A stretch of 56,343 bases of DNA from an uncultured Spirochaetaceae bacterium (GCA_902785455.1 CACZYY010000009.1:11053-67395); one strand, 5' to 3'; counted from the first letter of the stretch, positions 7,629-20,700 are shown. Notes: a model not told the origin generated them from the sequence alone. Translations and numbers: made by a program.

Positions 7629-10600
7629 AAGACATAAAAATATATTCTCAAAAAAAATTATTCTCATATTAGCAATTATTTTGATTCCTTCGGTTTCGAC
7701 TTTTGCTGATGGTGATATAATTTTGAATGTGCACGGCTATTTGGGCGGTGTATTCTCAAGCAATTTTGATGCTTTTCCTGTAAATTCTGCTTATGGTGGC
7801 GGCGTAAAGCTGTCTTACCGTACTCCTACAATTCTTGAGCTTTCGACCGGTTTTGATTATCTTGTTCTTCCGCGCGAAACAAAAACATCAGAAACTTTGA
7901 CTTCTGCTTCGGCAATGCGGGCAAATGTTGGAATCGGATTTTATATCCCGATTTTCGAGCGTTTTGCGATTCTTCCCTTTGTAAATGCCGGTGTTTACAG
8001 CCTTTCGGTTTCTGATACGACTAAAAATTCCCTGTTTTTCGGCGGCGGAATTTCTTTTGCCTATAAAATCAATCCGCATCTGTCTTTTGAAGCTCCTTTG
8101 ATGGCGGAGTTTAACCGCGGTGTTTTTGCTGATGTCGGTGTTGCGCCCGGCGTTTCCCTTAATATCTCGAAAATGATTCGCCGAGATACGCTTATTTCTA
8201 TGCAAGTTAAAGAAATGAAGCCTATATTCCCGGTTTTGTATTCATGGTATGAAAAAAATCCTTTCGCGACAATTGAAATTAAAAATGAAGAGGAGTGTGG
8301 AATTACCGATGTTTCTGTAAGTTTTTTTCAGGGACAGTACATGGCGCAGCCACAGCTCTGCGCTTCAAAAAGGCGTGTTGAGAAGCAGGAAAGTTTTGAT
8401 GTTGATCTGGTTGCATTCTTTAACGAGCAGATGCTTGATTTGATTGAAAAAGTTGACACACTGGGCAGCGTAACTGTTGAATATCGCGTGCTGGGGCAAA
8501 AAAAGCGAAAGTCTTTCCCGATTACTCTTGGAATTTACGGACGAAATTCAATGTCATGGGATGATGACCGCCGTGCAGCCGTTTTCGTTTCTTCAAAAGA
8601 CCCTGCGGCGATGCTTTTCAGCCGTCATGTTACGAGCAGCGTGCGCAACAATCTTCGCTCAGGCGTTCCCTTGAACATTCAGTATGCGATGGGAATTTTT
8701 GAGGCACTGGATGAATTTGGTATCAACTATGTAATCGATCCGAACTCTTCTTATTCAGACAATGTTGGTTCGACATCTATTGACTTTTTGCAGTTCCCTT
8801 ATCAGACCTTGATGTACCGTGGTGGTGACTGTGACGACCTTTCTATTCTCACTTGCTCGCTTTTTGAGTCGGTTGGTGTTCACACGGCGTTTATCACGAT
8901 TCCTGGTCATATTTTCATTGCTTTTGATTCTGGCGTAAAACAAAAAGATGCATGGAGATACTTCAATTCCATTGATGAATATATCATTTCTGACGGTGAA
9001 ATCTGGGTTCCTCTAGAAATTACTCTTTCTGATGAAGGCTACACAAAGGCATGGAGAGTGGGCGCACGAGAATGGCATGTTGCGGCCAGAACCAACGAAG
9101 CTATGCTTTACAAAATGCGTGACTCGTGGGAACTTTACAAGCCGGTTGGTGTTTCTGGAGCACAGGCAAAATTTTTGCTCCCGGAGAAAAAACAGGTTTT
9201 ATCAAGATTTTCTAACAGTGTTGACCATTGGATTACGCGTGAAATTGACCCTCAAATCCGTTCATTTAAGTCTATGCTTGCAAAAAAAGAGGATGCCGGA
9301 ATCCGAAACGATTTTGGAATTCTTTATGTTCGTTACGGATTGTTTGATGAGGCCGAAAAACAATTCAGAATCGCACGAAAATACAACAATAAAAATGCGC
9401 TCCTCAACACTGCAAGTATGTATTTTGCCAAAGAACAGTATGAGAATGCGGCTTATATGTACCGACAGGTAATCAACAATGACCCAAAGAATATCCTTGC
9501 ATATCTCGGACTTGCGCGATGTGCGTATGAAGTCGGTGATTATGTGACTTGTGATGAGTCTTACGAAATTGTGCGCGAAAACGATATGGAACTTGCGATG
9601 GATTATGCTTATCTCGGTTCCTTTGAAACTGTGCGTGGTCGTGCTTTCTCTCTTTCTGAGCGACTTGAAAAGACAATCTGGGTCGGAAGCAACTCTTTCA
9701 TGAACGGACAGTATGAAATCCTTGACAAGAGCATGTACGAGGAGCCAAAGATTGGTCTTTCAAATCCTTACATTCAATCAACTCAGATGGAATACAAAAT
9801 TCCAGAAATTGAAAAGACAATCGTAAAAAAATACGAAGAAAGTGATGAAGATGCTTTCACTGGCAGCATATACGATGCAGTTGCGGAGCAGAAAACCTCT
9901 CTTGAAGTGTCTGGCGAGAGCCCGGCTCCTGCGACAGTAGCAAAAGCAGAGGGGCAAAAACCTGCCCAAAAAGCAGCCGGAAAAACTGGAAAACCAGCGA
10001 ATACTCAGGCGAAAAAGACTGCCTCAAAGACAGAACAAACTTCCGCAAAGACCGGAAGTTCTTCTTCAAACGGAGCTGTTTCCGCTGGTGGGGCAGTTAC
10101 GTCCGCAGGCGGAACTGTTGCTTCTACAGGCGGGGCAGTTACGTCCGCAGGCGGAACTGTTGCTTCTACAGGCGGGGCAGTTACGTCCGCAGGCGAAACT
10201 GTTGCTTCTACAGGCGGGGCAGTTGCTTCTTCGGGTGGGGCTGCAGCCACTGGTGGTGCGACTTCTGCAGGAAAAGGCATTGTGGCCGGTGGAATTTCCG
10301 GCATTTCGGGCGTAGCCAAGTCTTTGTTCGGCTCCAAAAAATCTGAAGACAGCAAGCCGACTGAAACAATGGTTGAGAATAGCGTTTTGGCAGAAGAAAA
10401 TCTTCCAGAGCAGGTTTCTCAGCCTGTAGAGACAGCAGAATCAGAAGAACTTGCCGAACAGCCTTATCAAATTCAGGGCGAAAGCGTGCCTGTCGCAAAT
10501 ATTTCGGATGGACAGGATTCTTCAAAACAAATTGCTAAGGCGGAACCCACTGCCAAAAAAGAAGAAAAAATTGCAAAAACTGAGCCTCAGACCGTCGCTG

Positions 10601-11661
10601 AAACAATTGCTGAAACGACGAGTGTTGTCGTTGAGTCGGTTTCAAAAACGGCCGGTCAGGTTGCGGAAGCAGTTTCAAAAACAACAGAGCATGTTGCAGA
10701 AGCGGTTTCAAAAACGACTGAGGCTGTTGTCGAATCTGTTTCAAAGACAACTGAAGCTGTAGCAGAGCAGGTGAGCAAGACGACGGAAGCCGTTGTTGAG
10801 CAGGTTTCAAAAACTACCGAGTCTGTCGTTGAATTCGTAACGCCGATTTTTGACTCAATCACAGAAATCGTCGATCCCGAAGGAACTGCAAAACGAATCG
10901 AAGCCAGAAAAGAAGCTGCTGCCAAAAAGCGGGAGAATACTGCTAAAACTGACCCGATTTCCGAGACTAATCTGGTTGCGGAGAGTGCGCCTTCTGAAAG
11001 CGGCAAATCAGTTCCAGAGACTGAACAAAATGCAGAAAGTGAGAGTGATTCAAAGAACGTGCAGAATCCTGAGAGCGTTACTGTTTCGGAAACAGCAGAA
11101 GAAATCATTTATATAGAAGAAACTTCTCAGACAGAGCACACAGAAACATCTGAAATCGGTGAGGGTAGTGAAATCGCTGAAAACAATTCCGGCAATGCAG
11201 AAAGCGGGCGTAAAGTTACAAAATCTTCCAGCCGTAAAGACATGGCTATCCAGTTCTCTGATGGTCATACATGGAAGCGTGTAAGTGTAAATAAAGCTGA
11301 GAATAAGCCTGAGAAAACAAAAAAATCTGCCGCAAAAATTACAAAGCGAAAGTCTCTCAGAGATTATAATTCATTCAGGCAGGGCAAGCCTCCAAAACGA
11401 AAGTATCCGTATGAGGCTCCGAAAGACTCAAGGAATATTTCTTTGATTCAGGCCGTGTACGAAGATGATTTAAAGAAAAAGCGTTTTTATGTTCCGCTCG
11501 GAAGATTCAATAATTTCCGCGACGCATACTTGTTCTGGCTCGCACATCCTGAATATCCGGCTGTTATTGTTCGTGTCGGTTATTCTGAGTTTGAAGTACG
11601 TGCGGGTGATTACAGCGAAGAGGAATACAAATTCCTCAAATCACTGATAACCAGAGTATAA
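7600..11661 (+). CDS. Barrel / transglutaminase-like / TPR protein with repeat tail and SPOR-like end
   Basis: This is a longer paralog of the preceding gene (1,353 residues from the TTG at 7600). Order: signal peptide (KKIILILAIILIPSVSTFA), barrel-like region to about 185, Ig-like part, transglutaminase-like domain with Cys411 (GGDCDD), His437 (PGHIFIAFD) and SDGEIWVPLE, TPR at about 555-650, then a long low-complexity tail. The tail holds a 14-residue Gly/Ala/Thr repeat (about 830-871) and six 11-residue VSKTTE helices (1014-1079). The last 70 residues (YVPLGRFNNFRDAYLFW onward) look like a SPOR-type peptidoglycan-binding domain, a weak match. The TTG start has AGGA six bases upstream; an ATG at 7579 or 7549 would add residues before the signal peptide and lengthen the overlap with the previous gene. 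The intact Cys-His pair suggests peptidase or cross-linking activity in the periplasm. Confidence 0.75.
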   Translation: MSESWGNWSKRHKNIFSKKIILILAIILIPSVSTFADGDIILNVHGYLGGVFSSNFDAFPVNSAYGGGVKLSYRTPTILELSTGFDYLVLPRETKTSETLTSASAMRANVGIGFYIPIFERFAILPFVNAGVYSLSVSDTTKNSLFFGGGISFAYKINPHLSFEAPLMAEFNRGVFADVGVAPGVSLNISKMIRRDTLISMQVKEMKPIFPVLYSWYEKNPFATIEIKNEEECGITDVSVSFFQGQYMAQPQLCASKRRVEKQESFDVDLVAFFNEQMLDLIEKVDTLGSVTVEYRVLGQKKRKSFPITLGIYGRNSMSWDDDRRAAVFVSSKDPAAMLFSRHVTSSVRNNLRSGVPLNIQYAMGIFEALDEFGINYVIDPNSSYSDNVGSTSIDFLQFPYQTLMYRGGDCDDLSILTCSLFESVGVHTAFITIPGHIFIAFDSGVKQKDAWRYFNSIDEYIISDGEIWVPLEITLSDEGYTKAWRVGAREWHVAARTNEAMLYKMRDSWELYKPVGVSGAQAKFLLPEKKQVLSRFSNSVDHWITREIDPQIRSFKSMLAKKEDAGIRNDFGILYVRYGLFDEAEKQFRIARKYNNKNALLNTASMYFAKEQYENAAYMYRQVINNDPKNILAYLGLARCAYEVGDYVTCDESYEIVRENDMELAMDYAYLGSFETVRGRAFSLSERLEKTIWVGSNSFMNGQYEILDKSMYEEPKIGLSNPYIQSTQMEYKIPEIEKTIVKKYEESDEDAFTGSIYDAVAEQKTSLEVSGESPAPATVAKAEGQKPAQKAAGKTGKPANTQAKKTASKTEQTSAKTGSSSSNGAVSAGGAVTSAGGTVASTGGAVTSAGGTVASTGGAVTSAGETVASTGGAVASSGGAAATGGATSAGKGIVAGGISGISGVAKSLFGSKKSEDSKPTETMVENSVLAEENLPEQVSQPVETAESEELAEQPYQIQGESVPVANISDGQDSSKQIAKAEPTAKKEEKIAKTEPQTVAETIAETTSVVVESVSKTAGQVAEAVSKTTEHVAEAVSKTTEAVVESVSKTTEAVAEQVSKTTEAVVEQVSKTTESVVEFVTPIFDSITEIVDPEGTAKRIEARKEAAAKKRENTAKTDPISETNLVAESAPSESGKSVPETEQNAESESDSKNVQNPESVTVSETAEEIIYIEETSQTEHTETSEIGEGSEIAENNSGNAESGRKVTKSSSRKDMAIQFSDGHTWKRVSVNKAENKPEKTKKSAAKITKRKSLRDYNSFRQGKPPKRKYPYEAPKDSRNISLIQAVYEDDLKKKRFYVPLGRFNNFRDAYLFWLAHPEYPAVIVRVGYSEFEVRAGDYSEEEYKFLKSLITRV
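10087..10212 (+). repeat. Three tandem 42-base repeats inside the transglutaminase-like gene
   Basis: Three nearly identical 42-base units at 10087, 10129 and 10171 encode GGAVTSAGGTVAST; a degenerate fourth unit continues to about 10240. The units keep frame, so slippage would change protein length in 14-residue steps. Confidence 0.9.
10639..10836 (+). repeat. Six 33-base repeats encoding 11-residue amphipathic helices
   Basis: Six in-frame units start at 10639 and every 33 bases after. Each encodes a variant of VSKTTEAVVES. DNA identity between units is lower than protein similarity, so the repeat is older or under selection. The 11-residue period is typical of membrane-associating or right-handed coiled-coil helices. 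Confidence 0.85.
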
Positions 11662-11707
11662 ATAAGAAAAGGGTAAGAAAAATTTTACTAAAAAGTTTTT
11701 ATAATTG

Positions 11708-11736
11708 TTGAAAATCAACATTTTTGTTGTTAAAAT
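11708..11736 (+). promoter_or_regulatory. Promoter of the giant Ig-like gene
   Basis: TTGAAA (11708-11713), a 17-base spacer and TAAAAT (11731-11736) match a housekeeping promoter. GTTGA-AAA-TCAAC (11707-11719) and CAACA-TTTT-TGTTG overlap the -35 and spacer and could bind a dimeric regulator. The predicted transcription start near 11743 excludes the ATG at 11740 and supports the start at 11788, leaving a leader of about 45 bases. Confidence 0.65.
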
Positions 11737-11787
11737 AGAATGAAGAATTTACCATTGGGGTATTCTGTTCGGATTGAGGATTTAAAA

Positions 11788-14700
11788 ATGTCAAGCTTTA
11801 AAGATTTGCTTCGGGCTAAGTCTGCCCGCATCGTTGTACCTGTATTCCTTTCTGTATTCATCGCTCTTGCAGCGGGAATTTCCTTTTCTTGTTCTTTCCT
11901 TGAAGATGACGGCTTTTTCGATAAAATCGAAGGCGAAGTTTCGGTTGCAAATGCCGACAAGATGAATGTTTATATTCGATACGCTTCAATTAAATTCGGT
12001 AAGACAACTCCTGCCGATGCCGCATTGTATCAGGTAAAGAACAATGTTTCTTTTTCGGTCACGGCCGTAACCAACTCTGAATACGCATTTTACCGCTGGG
12101 CAGCTTTTTCAACAAAGGATTTTGACGTTGCCAAGCAGCACTTGAATTTAGTTTACAATAATGATGATGATTATTACGCAAATTTTGGTGGCAAGGAGCT
12201 TGATGTCAGCGTAGTCAAATTTGAAAATTCGCATGAAGCCACTACAAATGTCACTGTTTTGCAGACTCGTGATGACATTTGGATTATGCCGATAGTTGCC
12301 GTGCGTCCTACAATTACTAGTACACGTCCTAACGCAAACCAAACTCCTGTTCGAAATACAAAACTTCGTGTTCGTTTCTCTAAGCCCATGGATTCTCAAT
12401 CTTTTGAAGGTAACTTTGTTATTACTCAGGCAATAGACCTTGCAAACGGTGATGCTGGTGACGAAGAGGATATTACTGATAAATTTAAGATGGATATTAA
12501 TGAAAAAGGTAATCAAATTACTTTTTCCTTTAAAGAAACTTCTGAAATGTTTAATGCGAATGCAATTGTTAGTATATATTTTAATGATGATATATCTGAT
12601 AATACTGGCTATAAATTGGCAAACTCTCAAACTCTTCAATGGTTGATTGGTAAAAATATCGATAATTTACCACCTATCATTAATGAAATGACTGCAGGTA
12701 TTGGCAATGATTGCAAAAAATTTGCTAGTACTCCTACAAGGGAAGCAAAAAAAGCTACATCAGACCTGTCTAACAAGCTGTATACTGATGAATTACTTAC
12801 ACATCGAATCAAGGATAAAGTTAATTTGTATGTTTATGCAGGCGATATTGCTAAAATAGACGATAAACTTGAAGAAGGTGACGTATCAGGTCTTGGTGTT
12901 CGTGCAAGAAGCTTAATTGATCTTGAAGGAAATGCAATTAAAAGCAGCAAAGAAGGTAACTTCATCGCTGATAAAATCATTCCTTATTTGGCTGCAGAAA
13001 ACAATCCAAATTATAGTGAAATCAGTGGTGATTTCAAATCAATTACAGGCAAAAATGTTGGAACCCTCTACACTTACGATCTCAGTTCTTTACCAGACGG
13101 TCTCATTCAAATTGAAGTTTATGCTTATGATGGTAATGAAAATAATGGTGATACAGGCTATGATCCTAGTATCGATGATGAAGAAGGAGTCGGTAATGGT
13201 CCACGCTCAATATTCGTAGTCAAAGATAACAAGGCTCCGGCTATCGAAAACGAGGTTGATAAGATTAAGTCTTCTTCTATTGCGGCTCCGTACGGCTGGT
13301 ACAACAAACTTACAATCGATACTGTTGAAATTTACGACACGGCTGCCAACCCAATCCTCGACTTCGGTCATCAGAAACTTGGTGCGGTTCATGAAAACCT
13401 CAAGTGGGTATGCAATATTGGCACATCAACAGACTGGCAGGTTCCTGCAAATGACGCAAGATGGGTTCCAGTCTCAGAACGCTACAAAATCGGTGCCGCT
13501 GCAGTTGATGGTGACGGAGAGGTTTCAGTCACAATCCGACTCATGGATGATTTGGGCAATATTTCAGAAGCAAAACAGATTACTTCCGTCCTCTGCGATA
13601 ATACTGTTCCAGATGCCGGAAATATGTTCTGTGTCGATGCAAGCGGAAATCAGTGTCTCAACTCTACAAAAGAGACTGTTGTTCCAGATTCAATGCTCAT
13701 CAGGCTTCCGTTTAAAGAAGATCTTTCTGGTGTTAAGGTTGTCGGGCTCAATATCAAAGCTTCTGACAGCACCAAAGTTGAAAACGCATTCGAAAAAGCT
13801 TCTATTCTTTATTCTGCCAAGGGCGCACCTTCTGAAGCAGAACCTGTCGCAATTGAACCAGACACAAGCAGCCTCAAAGCCTTGCTTGACAGCGAAGGCT
13901 ACGCAAAAAGCCCAATCTTCACCGATGGTCTTGATTGTCTGCATGTTCTCGGAGCAAGCTACCACACCGGAATCTTCTATATTAAGAATCTCACTCTTGG
14001 CGATGCCGATGGTATGTACACCGTCACAATCACATTGTACGATGCAGCCCTCAACAAAGCCGCAGAAAAGAGCGTCATGCTCGCTCACGATACCAAATCG
14101 CCAGTCGTCGATCGTGTCTACATTCAGAATGTTGTGCCACGCAAGGTTTACAACGAAAACGAAACAACGTACTGGCTTCCAAGAAGTGCCTACGACGACA
14201 AAAAAGACGCAAAATATGTCTCTGTCTCAGTCACCGCAACCGAAAACGGCTCTGGTGTCAAAGTCGTTACCATCGGAGAAAATGCTCATATCACCGAAGA
14301 CACAACATTCTCTATCGAAGGCACTCCAGTTGCCGAAGGGCGATGTTCAATCGATCCTAATACAAACACAGTCGTATTCTCCGACTACAATAATCCTGAT
14401 ATTTACAAGCAGACAGGCTCAGTCAGCTTCGTTCTTACAAATATCCGCCTTGACAATCCAAATTCAGCAGACGGCAACAAAGTTTCTGTATCTCTCAAAG
14501 ACTTCGTTGACAACACTGGCATCAACGAAAATGCCGGCAACTTCGACCTGTACATCGACGACACTTCCGATACAAAAATTTACAAAGTATTCAGCGACAG
14601 CATGGCTCCAGGCATTGACGCCAAAACACCGCCAGCACTTGCCGACGGAAAGGCAGATTCCGCATCCGATGAAACAAAATACTCTGCCGCCCGTCTTGCA

Positions 14701-17700
14701 CTTGAATACACCGACACGAAGAATGTCGATCTCTCGCTCACGCTCAGTGCACAGGCAACTGGCAGCGGCGTAAGGTCTCTGGCTCTTACAAACGGCTTGT
14801 TCACTGCAGATACAAATATTTCTGTTGACGATAAACCTCTTGCAATAACAGAATACACGCTTGATGGTCCTATTGTAACATTCGTCAACTCAGTCTTTAC
14901 GGCAGAAAACACTCTAAAATTCACAAATGTTGAATTGCAGGGCGCAGAAGACGGTCCTCAGTCAATTTCAATTACGGCTACAAACTTCACCGGCTGGGTT
15001 TCAAACGCATCTGCCACAAAAGCTATCGTGCTTGACCGTGCGGCACCAGTTGTCGATGACGTTCGCTGGAACCTCAAAGAAGGTGTTTACGGCGTATCAA
15101 AAGCTGCTGTCGTAAGCAATATGGATCTCTGTGTCACATTCACAGAAGTCATGACGGGCGTAAAAGTCCTTGGCATCGATCCAAAACTCAACGACGTTTC
15201 AGCAACAGAAACTCCATTTGAGTCAGCCAACTTCGCAATCAAATATCTTTCACAGACAGAAGCAGAGGCGCAAACACCTGCTTCAACAGAAGAAACAGAA
15301 GAGGGCAAGGAAGTCAAACCAATCGAAAAAGATCCTCTCGCACTCATCGGAAGTGCAAAACTTCTCAAAGCCGAAGAAGATTACACAATCTCTGGAAATT
15401 ACATCACGTTCAAAAATCCACAAAACTTCAAGAGCGGCTTGTTCGTACTTGAAAATCTTAAAGTTGCGGACAATTTTGAAGACAATAAATCATACAAAAT
15501 CAACGTACATCTTTCAGACGCGGCACTCAACGGCACTGCAAAAGACGGCCAGGCTGACCTCGCATCTGATTCTACGGCTCCACAAATCAAGCGAATCTTC
15601 ATCAACAGGCTCATTGCCCGCACTCAAGCTGGAGCGCAGGATGTCGATTCTTGGTGGATTTCAAAAGAAGACTTCGAGCAGGCTGGCAAAGTTCCGGCTA
15701 AGATTGATGTCGAGCTTACAATCAACGAGAGCGGTTCCGGCGTAGAAACAGTTGTGCTCGGTGAAAATCTCCGTCTCACTAAGGATTCTGTAATCACTTG
15801 CGGTACAACAACGCTCGCAAAAGACAAAGATTACAAAGTCAGCTCTGATTTTGCCACAATCACGCTTATTACAAAATCTTCACCAAAATTCCGTGACGAA
15901 AATAATGACTTCATCGTTAAAATTTCGAACGCAACTCTTACAAGCGAAGGTGAAAACAAAGTTTCTGTAACTCTCAAAGACTTTGCGCTCAACTCTGACG
16001 AAAATTCTAAACTTTCAAAAATCGCCCTCCCAGAATCAGGAAAAGAGCCCGTTGAGAGCGTATTTGTTGACTTTACGGCTCCACTCCTTGCAGAAGGCGG
16101 AGTCAAGATTGTTGACCGTGGCGGCTCTCCAGAACTTGACGGAACTGTTGATAAAGACGCAAATACAGTCGCACTCAACGGCTTCACAAACGAAAAGCTT
16201 GTAAATATCACTGTAAAAACCGCTTCTTCTGAGGACGGAACTGCAAAACGAAGTGGTGTCAAACAGCTTGTTCTCAGCGGAGCAAAATACTCTCCATCTT
16301 CAAAATTCTACTACAAGGATACGGCATCAAATAGCGAAGACTTTGCTGAAATCATGAATGTAGATACCGGCGATGTTGTAACCGCAACATTTAAGAATTC
16401 TTATGCATGTGAAAATGTCTGTGAATTCATAATTACGAATGTCGAATTGACCGGGGCAGAAGGTGAAAATACAGTCAGCGTTTACCCGGTAGACCTTGTT
16501 GGCTGGTCTGATTCAGAAAAAGCTGTAAACGACAAGATTACTCTCGATATGACACCGCCAAACTGGGGCAATAATGCTGTCGTAATGGGTACAATCGGTG
16601 AAAACGGAAATGATGCTGATTATGTATGGCCAAAAACTTCTGGAGCAAGAATCCTTGCAAGCGATGGCGAAGTTTACTTCTATAAACGACCGCAAGGTAC
16701 TGAGAGCGAGCCGATTTACCTCACTGTAAACGCTTCTGACACAAACTTCTACGGATTGTATTTCGTAAGCGATGCTTCTGATAAGTCTTCTGGTGCCGTT
16801 GCAATTGCCGCAAAAGAATCTAACAAGGCAATCCTCACAAAGATTACTGACGTTAAATTCGATGCTTCAAGCAACCATGAATATACAATCGTTCTCAAAG
16901 ATAGAGCCGGAAATATTTCTACTGAAACTAAGTCTGTCCATGTCGTAAAAGACGGCGAGGCTGAGACTGTTAATGGTGATGACACAACTCTCCAGAACAA
17001 TATGGAATATAAAGAATCTCGCGAGAACTATCACATCTTCAAGACTTCTGTTTCAAAGACCTTGACACGTGAAGAGTCTGACGGTGTTGATGGAGTCAGC
17101 GGAGTTTCGGGCTATGCCGTATACTACAATGACGGAAACGGTGGCAAGGACGGCGTAAATCCTGTTACAATCGAAGTCAATCTTGAAAATCACAAAGAAA
17201 AGAACTTCACGATAAACAGTGGCGTGGCATATTACGCAATCAACGGCTCTGCACAGGCACCTGCGGCAACACTTGAAGGCGAATACACAGCACCGACAAG
17301 CGCGCTCCAGAACTGGAACAAGTGGATTCCGTTCACAAGCGGAACAACTAAACTCACGCTCTATCCAAAGAACGACGGAAAGAACCCTCTCAACATGCGA
17401 TTGTGGTTCAAGGATAATGTAGGTAACGTTAAGTCAGTCGAAATCAAGCAGAAGACCGAAGACGGCATTTTGCAGGCTGAACCTGATATCTGGATTTGTG
17501 ACAATACGATTCCTCAGAACGCAAACGGAACAACGGATGGATTCGTGCCAGAAAACAGCCAGCTCAGTGCAAACGGCCTTGATTTCGATTATATGATGCC
17601 TGACCACATGTGGAAGGTCGGTTCTTCTGCTTCATCCGCTGTACTTAAGGTTATGTATGCGGCAGGGCTCGAATCAGAAAAAGAAGATGGCAAGAAAAAT

Positions 17701-20700
17701 AACAAACTTTTCTTCTCTGACAATGCAAAAGCTAATTTTGTAATCAACAATGAACCTGCTGAAACCGTAGCGAGAGAAAGCGGAAGCGCTGATGCTGATA
17801 ACTGGGCAGTAAGACTCTTCCTTTATCCTTCTAACTCTGCTACAACACCAAGCCGTGAAGTCGTAATGAGCTGGATAAAAGAAGAAGCCAACAAAAACAA
17901 GTATTTCTACGGAATTCCTTCGGGCAGCACAATCACTTTGAGCAATATTGAATATCCGAAAGAATGTTCTGAAACAACGCCTTACATTTATGTCGTTGCC
18001 GAAGACCGTGTTGGAAACATCAATATCAGCAAGCTCAATGTAAAAGTCAATGCTGCAGAATATGTTTCAAGCGGTACTGCACCAGCGGCAAAAGATTACT
18101 GGTACGGTAAGTTTATTTATGATAAAGAATCACCAGAAGTCTATCTTGGCGGTACAGGTGGTGCTCAGGGCAGCCGTGTAAATTTGGAAGATATTGCAAA
18201 ACTTGTTCCTTATAATGACGGTAGAAGACCTTATGTAGATTCAGTTAATGGAACAACATGGGTTAGTTCTAAAACATATAGTCTGACAGCAAATTCTCTT
18301 ACTGGTAATAATACAAAGCATATTTATGACAAAACTGATTCTTCGGTAAAGTACAGAATGTTCTTCTATATTGATGTGGAATCTTTTGCTCCTTATGCGT
18401 ACTACTATTCTCATGATGAAGAAGCGGTTGATAATTTTAGTATTGCTGGAAATATTTCAAATGTATGTTCGCCAAACGAAAAATGGACTATTCTTGATGG
18501 CACTGAAAAAGAGCATGAAGAAAAAATTCCTGTTATAATTGGTGATTTGGCTGCTATGGTAAGAGAGGCATCAGCCAAGGAACTTTACCTGCATGTTGCC
18601 GACAAGCTTGGTCGAGTAAAGACTGTAAAGATGGCAGATACAAAGTGGCGCCATGATAATACTGATCCGAAGGTAGATTTCGGTGGTGAAACTTCAGGAC
18701 TTCATGCAAATGACGATAAAGGTTTGTATCGTATTGATGCTAAATCAAAAACATCTCTTGCAATTACATTCTCTCAGGATGCCTTGAATAAAATCAAGTC
18801 TACTGATGGTGACAATACTGTAAAGGTTTATATTCCACACAGCTATATCACTGAGGATGGATCTGGTTTGTACGGCTTCAGTTGGGATGCTAATTTGAAG
18901 GATGATTCGCCTGAATCGGTTGGAAATCCAACTGATGGCTATTACCTTGAATTTACAAACAATACAAAAGATAGTAACGGCTCTCTTTCAATTTCAACTA
19001 CAAGCAAATATTTCTATGTCTTTGATAAGGTCGGAAATAGAACTGCAATTTCTATCACTTCCAGTGTTGATGATAAGCCGCCAGAGCTTACTATGAAATT
19101 TGGTGCCCAATATATTGAAGCTTTGGCTGAAAAATATCCAGCATTGGCAACTGCATTGGAAGGAAAGGATTTTACAGATGGAAAAATTTATGACGCCAGT
19201 GCAAAAAAACTCTTGGAGTGCAATGTCGAGCCTGATTCCGAAAATGCAGCTATTGCAACAGACTCATTTAGTGGAACCTTTAAAACTTCTGGTAATTCTG
19301 AAAAAATAGGATATACAAAAGAAAATCCTTACACAATTTACTCAAATGCAAAAAATTCAGGTACTGCTTACGGATATATTCAGGGAACTTTCGTTGTAAG
19401 AGACAAAAACGGTACGGATACAACAGGTTATAGTGGTCTCCTTACAGAAATTTCCGTCAATAGATATGTCATTACGTCAAATGGCACAGAAAAAATTATA
19501 GGAACTGAAGCTCAAAAATATCCTTTCGCTGTTCCTGCTAAAGCCTCGGATAGTACATATACAGTTAAAATGCCAATTTATCTTGATGGTGATGGAGATT
19601 CGCCTCAGCCTGCATCTACTGGCTATAAGGGCAAATTGTATGAAATTACTGTCAAAGACTCAGGTGGTAACGCGACTACAATTTATCTTGCAGTTATGCG
19701 TGACCGAACAGGCCCTAAGTTCAAGTATGATGATACAAATTATGTAGACGCCTCTCACCGTGCCGTAGTACAAGGCGGTGTAGGTTATTATGATGGCAAG
19801 GTTTTCTATCAGTCTAGTGGTATTTCTGGTTATATTAATCCTGCTTATATAAAACTCCCAAAAGCTGGTGACTATAGCGATGGTACAACTGCAATTGGTG
19901 CTGCCTATGACGAGGATTGTGGTGTTCTTGAAAAGGGCAATGATGGAATAAAAGATCTGTTAAAGAGAGTTATTGGTTCTATTGATTATTATACACCCCC
20001 AGTTTCTTCTGATGAAGCTGGTTATGTAATGTATAAACTTGTGGGTGATGGTTCTTCTGCCTATTCTTTCTGTTTGTTTGCTGTTGATATTCTCGGTAAT
20101 GAAGCGACTTACAAATTGTCTGTTGAGAATAATGAGATTCCTGTTTCTGATAAAGTCTATTGTATCGATAATACTAAGCCAACAGTTTCAGCTTTCGAAA
20201 TGACGACTAGTAGCTATGGTAAATTTGCTAGTGATACAATTCATTTCAATTACAATGAAAGCGCTGGTAGATTTAATGGTTATGAAAAAATATCTGGTGA
20301 ATTCGATGGATTTAAAATAAAAGTTACGACTTCAGATACGAACAAAACTACTGAAACAAGTGTTGCAAAATACTGCTTTATTTCTACGTCTTCTGGAATA
20401 ACTACAGTACCTACAGATTGGACAGGCTATACTAAAAAAGATGCTACTTCAACACCTAATGAATTTACTTTCACAATTGTTCCGAAAGACTATTATGCTG
20501 GTTTGGCTGCGCCTGATTCTGATCCTCGTTATATTTATTTCTATGCAGTAGATTATGCAGGAAATCTAAGTTTAGCTAAAAAGCTTACAATCAAAATAAA
20601 CGATGATAGACCGTCAATATCAGGTACTGAAACTTCTGTTGATAACTATGTAATAAGTGAAGATGGAAGGGTTTATTATTTTAATAAAAATACAACTGTT

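Noticed and set aside
10087-10240. CRISPR-like array
   Set aside because: The repeats are contiguous, in frame and without spacers; they encode a Gly/Ala-rich tail.
11740-11787. An earlier ATG for the giant gene
   Set aside because: It lies at the predicted transcription start, has no ribosome-binding site, and would put 16 residues before the signal sequence.
13256-14773. A 505-codon open frame in another frame inside the giant gene
   Set aside because: It lies wholly within the giant frame, has no ribosome-binding site, low-complexity Ser/Gln/Leu composition, and reflects the C-rich third positions there.
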